A stretch of DNA of 64,000 bases from Spirometra erinaceieuropaei (GCA_902702965.1 CACRXP010000182.1:449946-513945); one strand, 5' to 3'. Counted from the stretch's first letter, positions 23,840 to 35,235 are shown. Numbers and translations are program-made. Notes: a model not told the origin generated them from the letters alone.

Positions 23840-24165
23840 TGAGAGCTCCATATTTTATAATGAGGAATGCGAGTCCTATCGGATTCCGAGCTATCAGGCC
23901 AGCAAGCAATTAGCGCACCAGCGGGCAACAGTCCTTGGTGAAGGGGAGCGCGGTTAATTTCTATAGGTATGCGGTAGCCTAGCGACTGCATCCTATAAAT
24001 ACTGCAACTTTCTGTGCACGAGTCACCCTTTTCTGCCACTGTCTCTGATGATGGATTCAAGTGAGAATCCGAAACGTCAGGCGAATAAAGACCTTGCTCC
24101 AGCGATCGCTTCTTCTTCTGATCAACCAGTAAAGCCTGCTCAAGTCTGCATTGTCTCCTGGTTTA
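23840..24165 (+). mobile_element. PLE terminal repeat (pLTR) carrying a hammerhead
   Basis: A CTATAAATACTGCA-like TATA region near 23994 is followed by the hammerhead core at 24045-24078, then CAGGCGAATAAAGACC and CCAGCGATCGCTTCTTCTTC. The same order appears in the PLE terminal repeat on the - strand at 56980-57110 (CTATAAATACAGCA, hammerhead, CAGGCCAATAAA, CCAGTGATCGCATCTTCG). No RT lies next to it, so it is a solo terminal repeat. Confidence 0.6.
24045..24078 (+). ncRNA. Hammerhead ribozyme core, all conserved boxes intact
   Basis: CTGATGA at 24045-24051, stem II formed by GGATTC and GAATCC around an AAGTGA loop, GAAAC at 24071-24075 and the cleavage triplet GTC at 24076-24078. All invariant core bases of a hammerhead are present. 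Stem III is reduced to a self-complementary ACGT, typical of the minimal PLE hammerheads that cleave as dimers. It lies inside a PLE terminal repeat, where it would process the element's transcript. Confidence 0.75.
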
Positions 24166-24837
24166 TATGCTCAGAAGGTAAAAGTTAGTCTGGCCCCTCT
24201 CAATCGCTTTGAGTCGGCCAGGCCGCGCTGTCGCTAAGTGTCCTTTCCGAGGTGCCTCTGACTACAGGGGCCGTGACTCCGAGACTATGTGAATGCGAAG
24301 AAGCCAACCGGCTGGCGGCATGATGAGTAAACCGATTGATGTCGCCATTCCATCCAGTCTCTCCTGTCCTTTTTAGCTTGCTCTCTCCTCCCTCCCCCCC
24401 TCCCCGGCGTTCCTCTTCGTCATGCAAAAGTACACGCTGTGCGCGTTTCCATGACAGGCTCACGCGATTTAAGCTTTCTAGAAGTGCTTTTGGGTGAGTC
24501 ACCACAGGCACAGCCGATTGCTTGTATGAAGTTTGTTTTTCTCCCTGAATGTCCCTCATAAAATTTCGCTTTTGAGGAGAGGGGGGTGCCGGCCGTCAGC
24601 CCCTTGTACGTGCTCTTCATGATGACTCTGAGGATGAGGCGGAGTGTTTCATCCCGGATGCAAGCTGACAGTGCGTGACTCTGGATGCCACATCTGGCCT
24701 GCCGACCTGAAGGAACTGGACAAAAATTCTGTATTAGCAGCTTCTCGCATGCTTGCCAGCATTAGCCGCCCGTGCTCAAGTGTAGGTAGAAAAAACCTAG
24801 ACTTTTGGCCCTAAGGAGTTGACTAGGGACGCCACGA

Positions 24838-25115
24838 CAGTTCGACCGTCGTTGCCGACGATGTCCACCGTGTGTTCCACAACAAGATGAAGCAGACACT
24901 GCGACTTGCGTGTGATTTAGTTTATAGTGAAGGTAGACTTGCGCTGCATCTATCGCGCTCTCTCCTCCTCCCCCACCTGGATCCGGTGTCATGACATAGT
25001 CAGAAAGACCGGAAGCGGGGGGTGGGCGCAGATGGATAGCACGGTCGAGTTCGCACCTTGGTGCTCCACTCCACACTCCCCGGTCCACTCAGCAAATGAC
25101 CAGGATTTTAACCAA
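24838..25115 (+). repeat. Dispersed repeat R1, most complete + copy
   Basis: Contains every R1 block in order from CAGTTCGACCGTCGTTGCCG to GACCAGGATTTTAACCAATA, without interruption. It is a good reference for the split copy at 49364-50600. Confidence 0.75.
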
Positions 25116-25189
25116 TAACAACAGATGTGGCTGGCACGGCCGGAGCCGCATGTAGGCGTGCCGACACACTTGGCTCGGATCCCACGGAG

Positions 25190-25760
25190 TGGGAGTACTA
25201 TAAAGGCCACATTAAGAAGAAGACATTGCAGTCTGACTCTTGGACCACCAGCCGGTCTATCCACGTAAACACACAGCACTGGGCCGGCTGCGAAGTCCAA
25301 GTTATCCCGCCAGTTGGCAGCTTTCCAAGCCGCGGCGTTTGACGCACCGTGATAGCTTCAAGCGTGTCAGATTGTTTATAGTGAGGAAAATGCGCTGAGT
25401 CGTCAATCTAACTCTTCCCAGTTATAGGCTCCAGTCACTGTTCGAGTCGGTCCGTTGACTGATGCAGAGAATGGGCGCGGTGGCTGGCATATGTAGTGAC
25501 CTTCTCTGCTCGCGTCACACGCACGACCTGATTCCCCAAACACAAGCACCAGGATTTCACACAACGGGGGTTGAACGGCGTGTATCTCACATGCGTGAGA
25601 GTGCCGTAGGTCACGTTGGATAAGAGCCGTTTCGGCCTGGCTCTCAGCCCACCACTCCACACAGCACTTACACAGCTGAGCAGACTGCGTGGACTGAGCT
25701 GGAGTGTCAGTCAGCAGCTTTCCAAGCCATGGTGCTGGAAGCGCCGTGATAGCCTCAGAC
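25190..25760 (+). repeat. R2 repeats in tandem order
   Basis: GGCAGCTTTCCAAGCC..GGCG followed by CACCGTGATAGCTTCA occurs at about 25316-25362. A diverged second copy (CAGCTTTCCAAGCCATGG, then CGCCGTGATAGCCTCA) lies at about 25713-25757. A 178-codon - frame (25403-25939) crosses this repeat and is not accepted as a gene. Confidence 0.45.
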
Positions 25761-27473
25761 TCGGATCGCACATTCAGCAGAGGATCCGCATGAAGACGGA
25801 GCCGAGCCGCGCGCTTCCCACTTGCGTAGGTGTGGCAGTAGGATACACGCGCTATCGGTTTCCGTTCGAACAGTACGTAGCAGGAACCGAAAAGTGAACT
25901 ACAACACAAATCAAGGGCAGACATGAGGGCCAGGCACATGCGGTCGAGATGTGCTACAGCTCGTTCGGCCGCTGGCTACCCCGTAAATCCCAACACACCC
26001 CCGCACACACACAGGGGGACGGTAGGGTGAAGGACTACTTACCTATAGGGTAGACTGTGGATCATGCCATACAGGAATGGTGGTAATAGGGATTTAAGGG
26101 GCGGGGCAGGATGTCAGACAGTAAGCTGACAAGAAAACACAGAATTTTTTTGAATTTCTGACGAAAGTCTTATCTTGCGCTTTCGAACGGCAACGGAAGT
26201 GGATGCGTTAATAAGAAAAATAAACAAAAAAACAAATGTTAAATATAACAGTGTGAGTAAGGGTCTGAGGTCACGAGAGGTAATTTTTTTGCATCTACCC
26301 CGTTCCCACATAATTGTACCGGCCCAAGGAGATTTTATCGAAAGCTACGTATGCTCGCCACCTCGCCTTCTGGAGTAAGTTTTGTTGGCAGCATAATGTC
26401 TTCAACGACCTGCAAATTGATGCCGAGTTAAAACCCCCAAATCGCATGATCCTCAGTCTAACGGCAGTTAAGTGGGGTGGCTCAACCTACCGTTGCCGCC
26501 CGCTCGTGCAATGCAAAGTCCCCGTGGAGGGGCAGCCACTCAACTGGTCACTTTAGACCACACTTACAAATTTAACAGTTGAGACATGAGTTAAAAGCAC
26601 GCAGTCACCTCTGTGGGAAGTATGAGGGGCTTTTGAATGGGTTTTGATGAATAAGCGACTGTTCCCAGTACTCCCTTATGTGGTTATTATTATCCTTATG
26701 GGTGCTTGTTCGCGGAGCGTTTGCGTTATGTGGGCAGTCGGCTCGTTGGAGTTCGATAGTCATTAAAAAGTGAGCGGGAGTTATTCGCGTATTACCTGCT
26801 AGCATACGATTGTTTACATTTCAACCAGGTGACTGACGGGCGCCCTGTCTAAAGAATTTGTTATCGCCACAAGACTGGACAGCGCAAAATGTTCGCATTG
26901 ACTGGGTCGCCGCGTGAGCAGACACCCTACTGATTCGTTTACTATCGCAGATGCCAGCTAGTTGGCCAATCAGTTGGTTTTATTAGCCTGTGTGTGTGGT
27001 GGCTGAGGGTTGCTACGAGTGAGAAAGAGAGAGAGACAAGCGGTGTTACTGTCATTTACCGTCCAAAATAGTTCCGCATCTTTTTGGACGTGTGCCAAAT
27101 TGTCCTGCGCAGACTGCTTCAAGGGAGATGTGTTTTTTAACTTTTGGAGGTAAAAGCGACCGCCAGAACGTACTCGCTTGCACTTACGGCCGAAAATTCG
27201 TGCTTAAATAGTTTGATAGAGGCCTCGCATGTCCGTCTCCGCATAATCCTAACATCTCTTTTCCTGCTTTTGGTTCGTTTAGTGCTGCTCATAAGAATGA
27301 AACTGTTTTAGCAACTACATACAATGAACTCAACTCGACTTACCAAGTCATAGGTTGGGAAAACCCTTTTGGCCATGGCTTTCGAAATTAGAATAGAATG
27401 TGTCCTTACAGTTATCCCCCCACCCCCATCGGCTGTGTCTCGTTGCGTTGTCTCTAATTAGCAAAATATCGTT
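25761..27473. other. No recognised gene
   Basis: Mixed sequence with short frames only. The lower part (27000-27473) may hold decayed integrase sequence following the Gypsy RNase H fragment, but no HHCC or DDE motif can be read. Confidence 0.4.
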
Positions 27474-27894
27474 TTAAATAACGAGTTGTGACCACTGGTT
27501 ACGGAGAATGTAGGCTGCTTCGGACGAGCCAAGTAGTTCGGTATCGGTGGGCCGGTGTTGACCACGCGTCAAATGGTCATAGACTACCGCGGTGTCCGGG
27601 TCCGTACTCTGAGCCACTGCCCAATGGTGTCGTGTCGGCTCGCTGGCGTAAACCGCGTTGACCTCGTTCCTCGGAGTGTTGTCTTCCCTGATTTCCGTAT
27701 TAGGGGGTCGTCGAGATAGGGCATCCCCGTTAGCGTGTTGTTTACCCGATCGGTAGATACAAGTGAACTTATACTCCTGTAGTATTTCTTGCCAACGGGC
27801 GAGTTGGCCTTCTGCGTCCTTTGTATTCTGCAGCCACTGTAGAGCCTTGTGGTCGGAGCGTACGACAAATGGCCTGCCCAGCAGGTAGGGGCGA
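27474..27894 (-). pseudogene. Ty3/Gypsy LTR retrotransposon: RNase H to integrase linker
   Basis: The - strand frame reads PYLLGRPFVVRSDHKALQWL, then ARWQEILQEYKFTCIYRSG and KQHANGDALSRRP. This is the end of the Gypsy RNase H domain: R.DH.AL.WL, ARW...L.EY.F, R.G..H.NADALSRRP. About 60 further residues of linker follow before a stop at 27474. In family numbering this lies between the RT/RNase H and the integrase of the pol polyprotein. The fragment is cut at its 5' side by an ambiguous base (N at 27895) and the palindromic array. RT is absent. Confidence 0.8.
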
Positions 27895-27895
27895 N

Positions 27896-29213
27896 TCTCT
27901 AGCGGTTTCCGGTATATGAACTCCAGATAATAATCAGGTGAATAATTTCAGAAATTAATCAATGCAGAACTTGGAGTTAAATCTCCGGGACATGACTTTT
28001 TAGGGTCAGAACCGAAATTTCAATGAACATTTGAGTCGAAGACAATCAACTACTGTGGAATAACCACGTAATGCCCATTCTACAAACAAGTAGTACTACG
28101 AGTAGTATGAATTCCATATGGTAATGGTAGTATACCGTACTCCCGACCTAGATACTTGCTAAAAGCCCAGACACGTGTTTCGCCGATATTCTGCCGCTGC
28201 GTGACACAGCTGCGAGGGGTTCGGCTCTTCAGTGGGACCCCCAGCGTTCTCTAGCGGTTTCCGGTATATGAACTCCAGATAATAATCAGGTGAATAATTT
28301 CAGAAATTAATCAATGCAGAACTTGGAGTTAAATCTCCGGGACATGACTTTTTAGGGTCAGAACCGAAATTTCAATGAACATTTGAGTCGAAGACAATCA
28401 ACTACTGTGGAATAACCACGTAATGCCCATTCTACAAACAAGTAGTACTACGAGTAGTATGAATTCCATATGGTAATGGTAGTATACAGTACTCCCGACC
28501 TAGATACTTGCTAAAAGCCCAGACACGTGTTTCGCCGCTAGAGAACGCTGGGGGTCCCACTGAAGAGCCGAACCCCTCGCAGCTGTGTCACGCAGCGGCA
28601 GAATATCGGCGAAACACGTGTCTGGGCTTTTAGCAAGTATCTAGGTCGGGAGTACGGTATACTACCATTACCATATGGAATTCATACTACTCGTAGTACT
28701 ACTTGTTTGTAGAATGGGCATTACGTGGTTATTCCACAGTAGTTGATTGTCTTCGACTCAAATGTTCATTGAAATTTCGGTTCTGACCCTAAAAAGTCAT
28801 GTCCCGGAGATTTAACTCCAAGTTCTGCATTGATTAATTTCTGAAATTATTCACCTGATTATTATCTGGAGTTCATATACCGGAAACCGCTAGAGAACGC
28901 TGGGGGTCCCACTGAAGAGCCGAACCCCTCGCAGCTGTGTCACGCAGGGGCAGAATATCGGCGAAACACGTGTCTGGGCTTTTAGCAAGTATCTAGGTCG
29001 GGAGTACGGTATACTACCATTACCATATGGAATTCATTATACTCGTAGTACTACTTGTTTGTAGAATGGGCATTACGTGGTTATTCCACAGTAGTTGATT
29101 GTCTTCGACTCAAATGCTCATTGAAATTTCGGTTCTGACCCTAAAAAAAGTCATGTCCCGGAGATTTAACTCCAAGTTCTGCATTGATTAATTTCTGAAA
29201 TTATTCACCTGAT
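27896..29213. repeat. R3 palindromic array: two direct and two inverted 353-bp units
   Basis: Unit 1 (27896-28248, +) is repeated directly as unit 2 (28249-28537, +, cut at TTCGCCG), then as two inverted units, 28538-28890 (-) and about 28890-29213 (-, cut at a TA microsatellite). The units are nearly identical. Each begins TCTCTAGCGGTTTCCGGTAT and ends in a block whose complement contains GGCGAAACACGTGTCTGGGC. No coding frame is seen. An N at 27895 marks the left edge, so assembly error is possible. Confidence 0.9.
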
Positions 29214-29234
29214 ATATATATATATATATATATT
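29214..29234. repeat. (TA)n microsatellite
   Basis: About ten TA units at the right edge of the R3 array. A matching (AT)n run of about 21 nt sits at 29877-29897 just outside the following inverted repeat. Confidence 0.8.
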
Positions 29235-29270
29235 ACTAATAGAAGCGAAGATTCGAGTCCCGGACACAAA

Positions 29271-29876
29271 TGAGAAGAAGAGGCGATCTCGGGAACCATG
29301 ATTGTATTGTCCTGACGTTTCAAAAGCAGACAAGCTTTCATCGTCGGAGGTGAGTATCGTACGGCATCACACAGTATTTATAGGAGGGGGATAGATATCA
29401 GGTCATGCTAACACGGTGGTAATTATAGGGGGGAGGGGGTGGTTAATCGGCTTTGGCGCTAATGGCCCGCATACGCACAGGGATCGTCTCTGTAGTCGCG
29501 ATCAGAGGGATGCAATCAAGACTAGCAACCCAGCACGACAATTAAGGTCAACTCGAATGCGGGCGATGGCCACCAACGTTCAAATGCCGCCCCCCGACGA
29601 GAGACAGGCAGATTGACAGCAGTCACTCTCCCTCCCGCTCTGCCCCGGCGACTACAGAGACGATCCCTGTGCGTATGCGGGCCATTAGCGCCAAAGCCGA
29701 TTAACCACCCCCTCCCCCCTATAATTACCACCGTGTTAGCATGACCTGATATCTATCCCCCTCCTATAAATACTGTGTGATGCCGTACGATACTCACCTC
29801 CGACGATGAAAGCTTGTCTGCTTTTGAAACGTCAGGACAATACAATCATGGTTCCCGAGATCGCCTCTTCTTCTCA
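29271..29876. mobile_element. Inverted pair of identical PLE-type terminal repeats
   Basis: The arms 29271-29499 and 29648-29876 are reverse complements over 229 bp with no difference that I noticed, separated by 148 bp. Each arm carries TCCTATAAATACTG, then a ribozyme-like stretch (CGATGA, AAGC/GCTT stem, GAAAC, GTC) and ACAATACAATCATGG. This is the terminal-repeat layout seen at 24.0 and 57.0 kb but a different subfamily. The 5' box is damaged. No RT is present. Confidence 0.7.
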
Positions 29877-29897
29877 TATATATATATATATATATAT

Positions 29898-31931
29898 GCA
29901 TTCGTCGTTGGAGGGGCGTGCACACGTCAAGTCGTGCAGATATGGTCATTTGTTTCGCTTTGGGAGTGATCGTATAGCTCTCACTCGCATCCACATACTC
30001 ACCAGTAATAATGCAGAATGACTACCAAAGAAAACATGTGAGAATTAGGATTCTACTTCTGACTTATTAGTCGTCGTCCGTCAGCGATGCCTCAGTCAAT
30101 GGGTGAGGTAGTCCCGGGCTCGGACACGAACTTTCTAATATTTGGCCATGTCACAAGTAAAGAAACCCCCAACAAATTCCATGAATGAAATCTCCCTTAG
30201 ATAGGAATACTTAGGCGAGAATGTAACCGGGATTGGCACTGCACACAAGCACAAGTCCATTACAACCCGTAATTTTGTTGCCTTCGATTCAGTGCTTGGC
30301 GCCGATTCAATACGGAAGTCCATGGTCTTTGTAACTATAACGAGCCAGGTTATTTTGACTAGGTAGACATGCTATATTAGGGTCACTTTTCTGGTTAAGC
30401 ATAAGAAAACCACCAAATTTATGGTTAAAGATTAGGGTTAGCGCTGGGATGAGGGCAAAGTTTGCCTACCATGTACCGTCCTGCGCAATCCGGTCTTCTT
30501 TAACCAATAACCTTGGATAACCTGCCTTCCGCCCTTTCACACCCCCCTATCCTGCATACTTTGATACCTAGTTGGATCTGCAAAACGAACATACGGCAGA
30601 GATACGAGTTTCCGCAATGTCTTCCGCAGACTCCGCTAGTTGCCGCTTCCGTCTGCCCCTTCTCGTATTACCCTATTTTCCCAGCGGGCTTACATATCCA
30701 CTCCTAGCCTGAATCTTTTATCCAAATGTGCGCACCAAGCTCTCGAAGTAAGTATTAATCGTCTTTTGCATAGTTCGCGTATATTTTTCGTGTCCCTCAA
30801 GAATTCTAGGCTACGTAGAAGGTTTCAGCATGACGCAGTCGTAACTTCTCAGCACAACCTAAAAAAGTTTGTTCCGAAGGACTCACTACAAGTCTGCTGA
30901 TCAGTTTCTGGATGAGTTAGAAAGATCAACGTCCTTCATGTTTGCTGGGAATGATTATGAAAATCCCCTAAAGTGTATTGATCATGCAGAAAACTACGTG
31001 ATCTTATGCAAGCAACACTCAAGGAGGGCAAATATGCATTATTCAAGAAACTGCCAGCATGGTGACTGTAAAGTCTGGAGAATGAAGGCCAACGTGTGCT
31101 ACCTAACTTGAGATTCTCTTCAACGATTGGTACTACTGGGATCTTAAGGCTATGTACTTTATGTACTTTTGGGGAGACAGCTATGGAGCGCGCTTGTGCG
31201 TTTATAAGACGATTTAGTCATTTTCGACAAAAAATGTTATTTGTCAGACGTCTCTATTCGGGAGCTATAGGAAACTTTCTGAAAAAAAACAACGGATCAA
31301 CATTTTTTGCACTTTATCTCTTTGCAACTCAAACAGACAGAATCCAATTAGAGTAGGGCATTGCAATGAGCTGAATTTCAGTTGGAAATGCGAAATAAAT
31401 CGCGTAGTGCAATAAGATGTGAATTCGCCGTTCTCAGCCCTACTGAAACAATTAGAGTTGTCCAGAGACCGTTTGGCAACCAGTTTCATCGACATGGCTA
31501 TGCAGATCCAGCCACCCTCTTCCGGCTAAATGACCGACACCATAGGCGACCGGTCGCTGCCAGAGGTATTGAGGGGGAAATCAGGTTGGTGGCAGTTTAA
31601 AACCTCGACCAGGGACAGCGTCAACCGACTTGGCCCTGTCGATTTCGTCATGCAGACCAGACGCTGACAACGGGCAGGAAACCCAGCAACTCAAGGCACC
31701 AGACGGTCAATGCATTTTCTTCAAAGAACTTTTCGTTTTCGTGAACTTCAGATGGTTACTTACTGCAGCCTCTATGGCACTCCCACGCAGTAAGTATCCG
31801 AGCCATCCCCCTTTGCTGTTCATGTGAAAACCTGGTCTACTGTGCGCCGAACAAACGTGTATGGAGTGTATCTTGCCCCCGGTCTTTTGGGCTCTGTCCT
31901 AACACCTTACTCACAGTCATTGATCGATCTC
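29898..31931. other. No recognised gene
   Basis: Contains a SINE-B fragment (30040-30140) and several + frames. The 80-codon frame at 30869-31111 is Cys/His-rich (CIDHAENYVILCKQHSRR, then CQHGDCKVW) but matches no family I know. Its splice context is unclear, so it is not called. Confidence 0.4.
30040..30140 (-). repeat. SINE-B tail fragment
   Basis: The - strand reads GCTGACGGACGACGACTAATAAGTCAGAA, matching the 3' half of SINE-B (GCTGACGACGGCTAA.AAGCCAGAAATG) at 58920 and 35780. The tRNA-like head is missing or decayed. Confidence 0.5.
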
Positions 31932-31984
31932 ATGACATGTTAACGGAAATTCTGAAATGAGTTTTCAATTAGGGACGATTAATT
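31932..31984 (+). mobile_element. MITE-2 terminal fragment
   Basis: CATGACATGTTAACGGAAATTCTGAAATGAGTTTTCAATTAGG matches the first 50 bp of MITE-2 at 22098. It ends where SINE-A begins. Confidence 0.55.
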
Positions 31985-32070
31985 CATATGGGCCCAACTG
32001 TGAAAAACTCGGCGCCTAGGTGGGATTCGAACCCACACAGTAAGGGAAAGGCTTTAGTATGTAGCAGCCG
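31985..32070 (-). repeat. SINE-A (tRNA-derived), 3' half
   Basis: On the - strand GGGTTCGAATCCCACC (RNA polymerase III B box) is followed by a GGCGCCGAGTTTTTCACAG tail, as in the copies at 32871 and 51190. The A-box half is replaced by unrelated sequence. Confidence 0.65.
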
Positions 32071-32736
32071 CCCTTTTTCTCCGGCTCCGTTTTGTCGGTC
32101 GATGGCCGCGACAAGCACTGACAGGCCGCTGACACACGACCATCCCCCGCCGGCTAGAACTGGGGCACCTCCTGTCCAGCTGCAGTGACCCCCGGCTGCC
32201 CTCACAAACTAGTATCACCTAACGCGCGTCGAACGCTTTGGCTTGATTCCCGTGAGGCCTTGTGAGTATGCGCCCTCCATTCGTCCCCTAATTTGTCCAA
32301 TCACACGACCACCACTCAGACAGTCATTCCCCCCTTCCTGCTGACCCAGACACACACGCCCGCGTAAACACACACCGCGACTGACGCTCTCCGTGAACGG
32401 ACGCTTTTCTCTGTTCCAAGCAAACAGCCAAATTACGGCAATCTGCCTTGTGGACAGAATAAACTAGTCCTCACAGCTCCCTGACTTCTGTCATTAGACG
32501 AAACAAACTTATTGTGCGTGGTTTAGGTTGATCTCACATCCTTGACCGCCACAAGCTTGGGAAGCAGGTCGTGTGTGGCGCGCGTAGACGTGCCATTTAA
32601 AGTTGTTGGTCTCTACTTTCATGTCAGTCTCCAGTCACTTTGACTGCATCCATGGCGTTAGAGCACAGAGGGTGTGGGATGAGTGAGGTGGGGGTGGTGG
32701 GTTGTACGCAGGTCTCACATCCTTGACCGCCACAAG

Positions 32737-32870
32737 TACAGCCACCGCTCTAACCAATTGAGCTAAGAGGCCCCGCCGGACGACGCGAGTGTAATCACGT
32801 TTGGGTCAAGTTACCCGCCTAACCCATTGCAACCTGTGGAATCCACTGAATCTGATACAGTAAGTTGAGA
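32737..32870 (-). repeat. SINE-A 5' portion, inverted
   Basis: The - strand gives GTCGTCCGGCGGGGCCTC, then TTAGCTCAATTGGTTAGAGCGG (A-box region). It stops at CTGTAC before the B box. It is joined head-to-head with the next copy. Confidence 0.7.
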
Positions 32871-33033
32871 ACCCAAATGTGATTTAACTCGCGTCGTCCG
32901 GCGGGGCCTCGTAACTCAAGTGGTTAGAGCGTCGGCTGTACTAAAGCCTTCCCCTTACTGCGAGGGTTCGAATCTCACCGATGCGCCGACTTTTTCACAG
33001 TTGGGTCAATGTGAATTATTTAAAATCTGCCAA
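32871..33033 (+). repeat. SINE-A (tRNA-derived), full copy
   Basis: GGGGCCTCGTAACTCAAGTGGTTAGAGCGTCGG carries an A box (position 11-type GTGGTTAGAGC) and GAGGGTTCGAATCTCACC a B box about 45 nt later. The body folds like a tRNA with a long variable part. It ends with CACAGTTGGGTCAATGTGAATTATTTAAAATCTGCC. It is a pseudogene-type tRNA head on a SINE, not a working tRNA gene. Confidence 0.75.
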
Positions 33034-33600
33034 AACATCTAGGAACGATTTCTCAGGTGGGGTTTTAATATCGATTATCATGCGGCAAAATCCTATAATA
33101 GTTCGGACTCGCCAGGGTGTTGACTCTTGAAAGCACCTCCTGGCGAAATCCCGTAAAGGTCGCACTCGGCAAAAAGGGACTACAGATCTAGCACAGACTT
33201 TCACCTTAATTTTCAGTGTCCGTAGAAATTAAAATATATGCTATGGAAAGCCTGCACAAAAATATGCTTTATTTTACTAATTTGGAAGCAAATCATTTTG
33301 TTCTCAAACGTTATGATTAAAGAAGAAGTATGCTTAGGTTTTTAAAAAAATTATTCACATCAGCCGTTGCGTTTGCGTTACGCGATGTTTTTCCGTAAAG
33401 GGTGTTCTTTCGGTGTGATAAATATTATATATTCCTCTATTTCTTTAAGAAGATACCGTGTAAAATTCACAAAATTTTGCAAAGGGTGTGGACTATGTTA
33501 TATACTTCACGAGGAGCATAAAAACAGAAGGTACGATGCTGTATGAATGGACATTGCACGGTCGTGAAAAAATCTCACAAGTTAGAGGCAACTTGCACCT
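33034..33600 (+). mobile_element. MITE-2 left-half fragment
   Basis: AGGTGGGGTTTTAATATCGATTATCATGCGGCA and CTCGCCAGGGTGTTGACTCTTGAAAGCACCTC match 22155-22240. The later block TGTATGAATGGACATTGCACGGTCGTG matches 41430-41460. The right arm is absent. Confidence 0.6.
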
Positions 33601-35184
33601 GGAGCGAAAGTGCGATTAAACAAGGACACTTCACGCACACTCCCTCAGGTACTATCACAGTACCATCCTCCCTGCCATAGAAATCGTGATTAACGAAAAA
33701 GTAGACCAACCAGATAACTTTTTTGATAACGTCGTCTGTCAAAATTTTGCGATCGAGCAAAAAACCACCCAATCAGACTACGAGTACATTTGTGTAAGGG
33801 TTATCTAGCGACATATATAGACTCACCGCAGTGAGCTGGAAGTCAAGATTACCGAATCTAATCACATTCAAAACATATTCAGTTTGAATTTTCATCCATG
33901 TAAATTCTACAACTGGTGCACTTAAAACGAAGACAGGGATGAAACTGCAGTGAGTCTAAGCATTGACGATCGCTGCAGTACGTCTTGGAAACCCCCCACT
34001 TAGCTTCATCAGAGCAAGGGTTTGGGATTGCACGCACCTACAGATCCACTATTAGCAGCCCGGAAATGAATAATGAGTTTGAAGAACCCACTGCCGTGGC
34101 ATGAGCCTCACTGGGTATGTACATTCTTCACAGCGGTTGGGAGCATAGGGGGCGATGTCGGAGAAAGAAGGAGATCAATTTAGATGAAATGGGAGTGAAG
34201 ATGAATGACGTCAGCTCACAGGCCCCGATTCACAAGTCAGGCGAAAACCAGAACTGAAGTCTGACCACAATCCCGTCACCCCAAGAGGCGATAATCACGT
34301 GAGTCGTGAGCTGCCCGAGGCCTTGATCTCCAACTCCAGCCCACTGGCCGGACTCTGCGACCTGAACTTAGTCCTTCCAGGGTCAAGACTCGGGGCTTTG
34401 GACGTGACGATTACCCACGTGGCAGGCGCGCAAATGAACGGGGTGTCGGGCTGTGCAAGCATTGCCGCGCCAATCACCAACGTCTCGCCCTGCTTCAGCC
34501 ACGACCTGCAAACTTGTTCAAATAAAATACGGCGGCGTGTAAAGTCGCTTAAACTGGACTGCCGTCATCAGATATCAGCGGCAACTTAAGCATTGATTAA
34601 GCAGAAATTTTTGCTGTCGGCTGAAACGATGATATATTAGTAGTTAACATTCTATCCCTTATGAATCGACGTCGTGTTATGCTCCCTGCTAACAAATTTT
34701 GCAGTTTCCCTTAACAGATTTGCCATTTTTTAAATTTACTTAAAAAGCCTTAGACGCATTCTGTACGGAATATGCCTAAACGAATAGTAGAAATAGATTT
34801 TCTCTCGAAATAAAAATGTTCGTGACCAGTTTTCCGGCTCATCAGCAGGGTAAAGAAACCGTACAAAACCGGCTGACACTTAACGACTGGTGAAACTGAA
34901 GATCCTGTCTATGCATGCTACCCTACGGTCGAATTCCCGATTCACACGTACCAAGTTTCAGTGATGATATCGTTCGCCGACCACATCCAATATAGCTGAT
35001 TTCCTCACAGAATTTGTTATCCAAAAATTGAGGCGCTGGAATCCATAATCGACAGGCCAATATTTTTGGATGCCATCGCTGGAAAATATCTTCGTCATCT
35101 CAAAGTACATACGGGTTTTGAAATTCCACATGCATAAAGGTATATGTTCTGGAAGAAGTACCGACAAAACAAAGGATACTGAGT
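33601..35184. other. No recognised gene
   Basis: Short frames only. It includes the hammerhead-like motif at 34818-34845. Confidence 0.4.
34818..34845 (-). ncRNA. Hammerhead-like motif (type B)
   Basis: The - strand reads CTGATGA (34845-34839) followed by GCCGGAAAACTGGTC, a small hairpin, then ACGAAC and ATTTTTATTTCG. The CTGATGA box is perfect, but the GAAA box is CGAAC. Same family as 12629 and 59336. Confidence 0.4.
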
Positions 35185-35235
35185 CAGCCATTCTGGCTTA
35201 TTAGTCATCCTCAGCTGGCCTTAATCAACCCAGGT
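35185..35235 (-). repeat. SINE-B tail fragment
   Basis: GGCTTATTAGTCATCCTCAGCTGGCC matches the complement of the SINE-B 3' end. Confidence 0.45.

Noticed and set aside
25403..25939. 178-codon - frame as a gene
   Set aside because: It runs through R2 repeat copies and has no domain; the repeat explains the sequence.
27896..29213. Tandem satellite array
   Set aside because: Units occur in both orientations and only four copies are present, so it is a foldback structure.
32905..32995. Functional tRNA gene
   Set aside because: A and B boxes are present but the acceptor stem and anticodon arm do not fold cleanly and the same unit recurs with a SINE body; treated as SINE-A.
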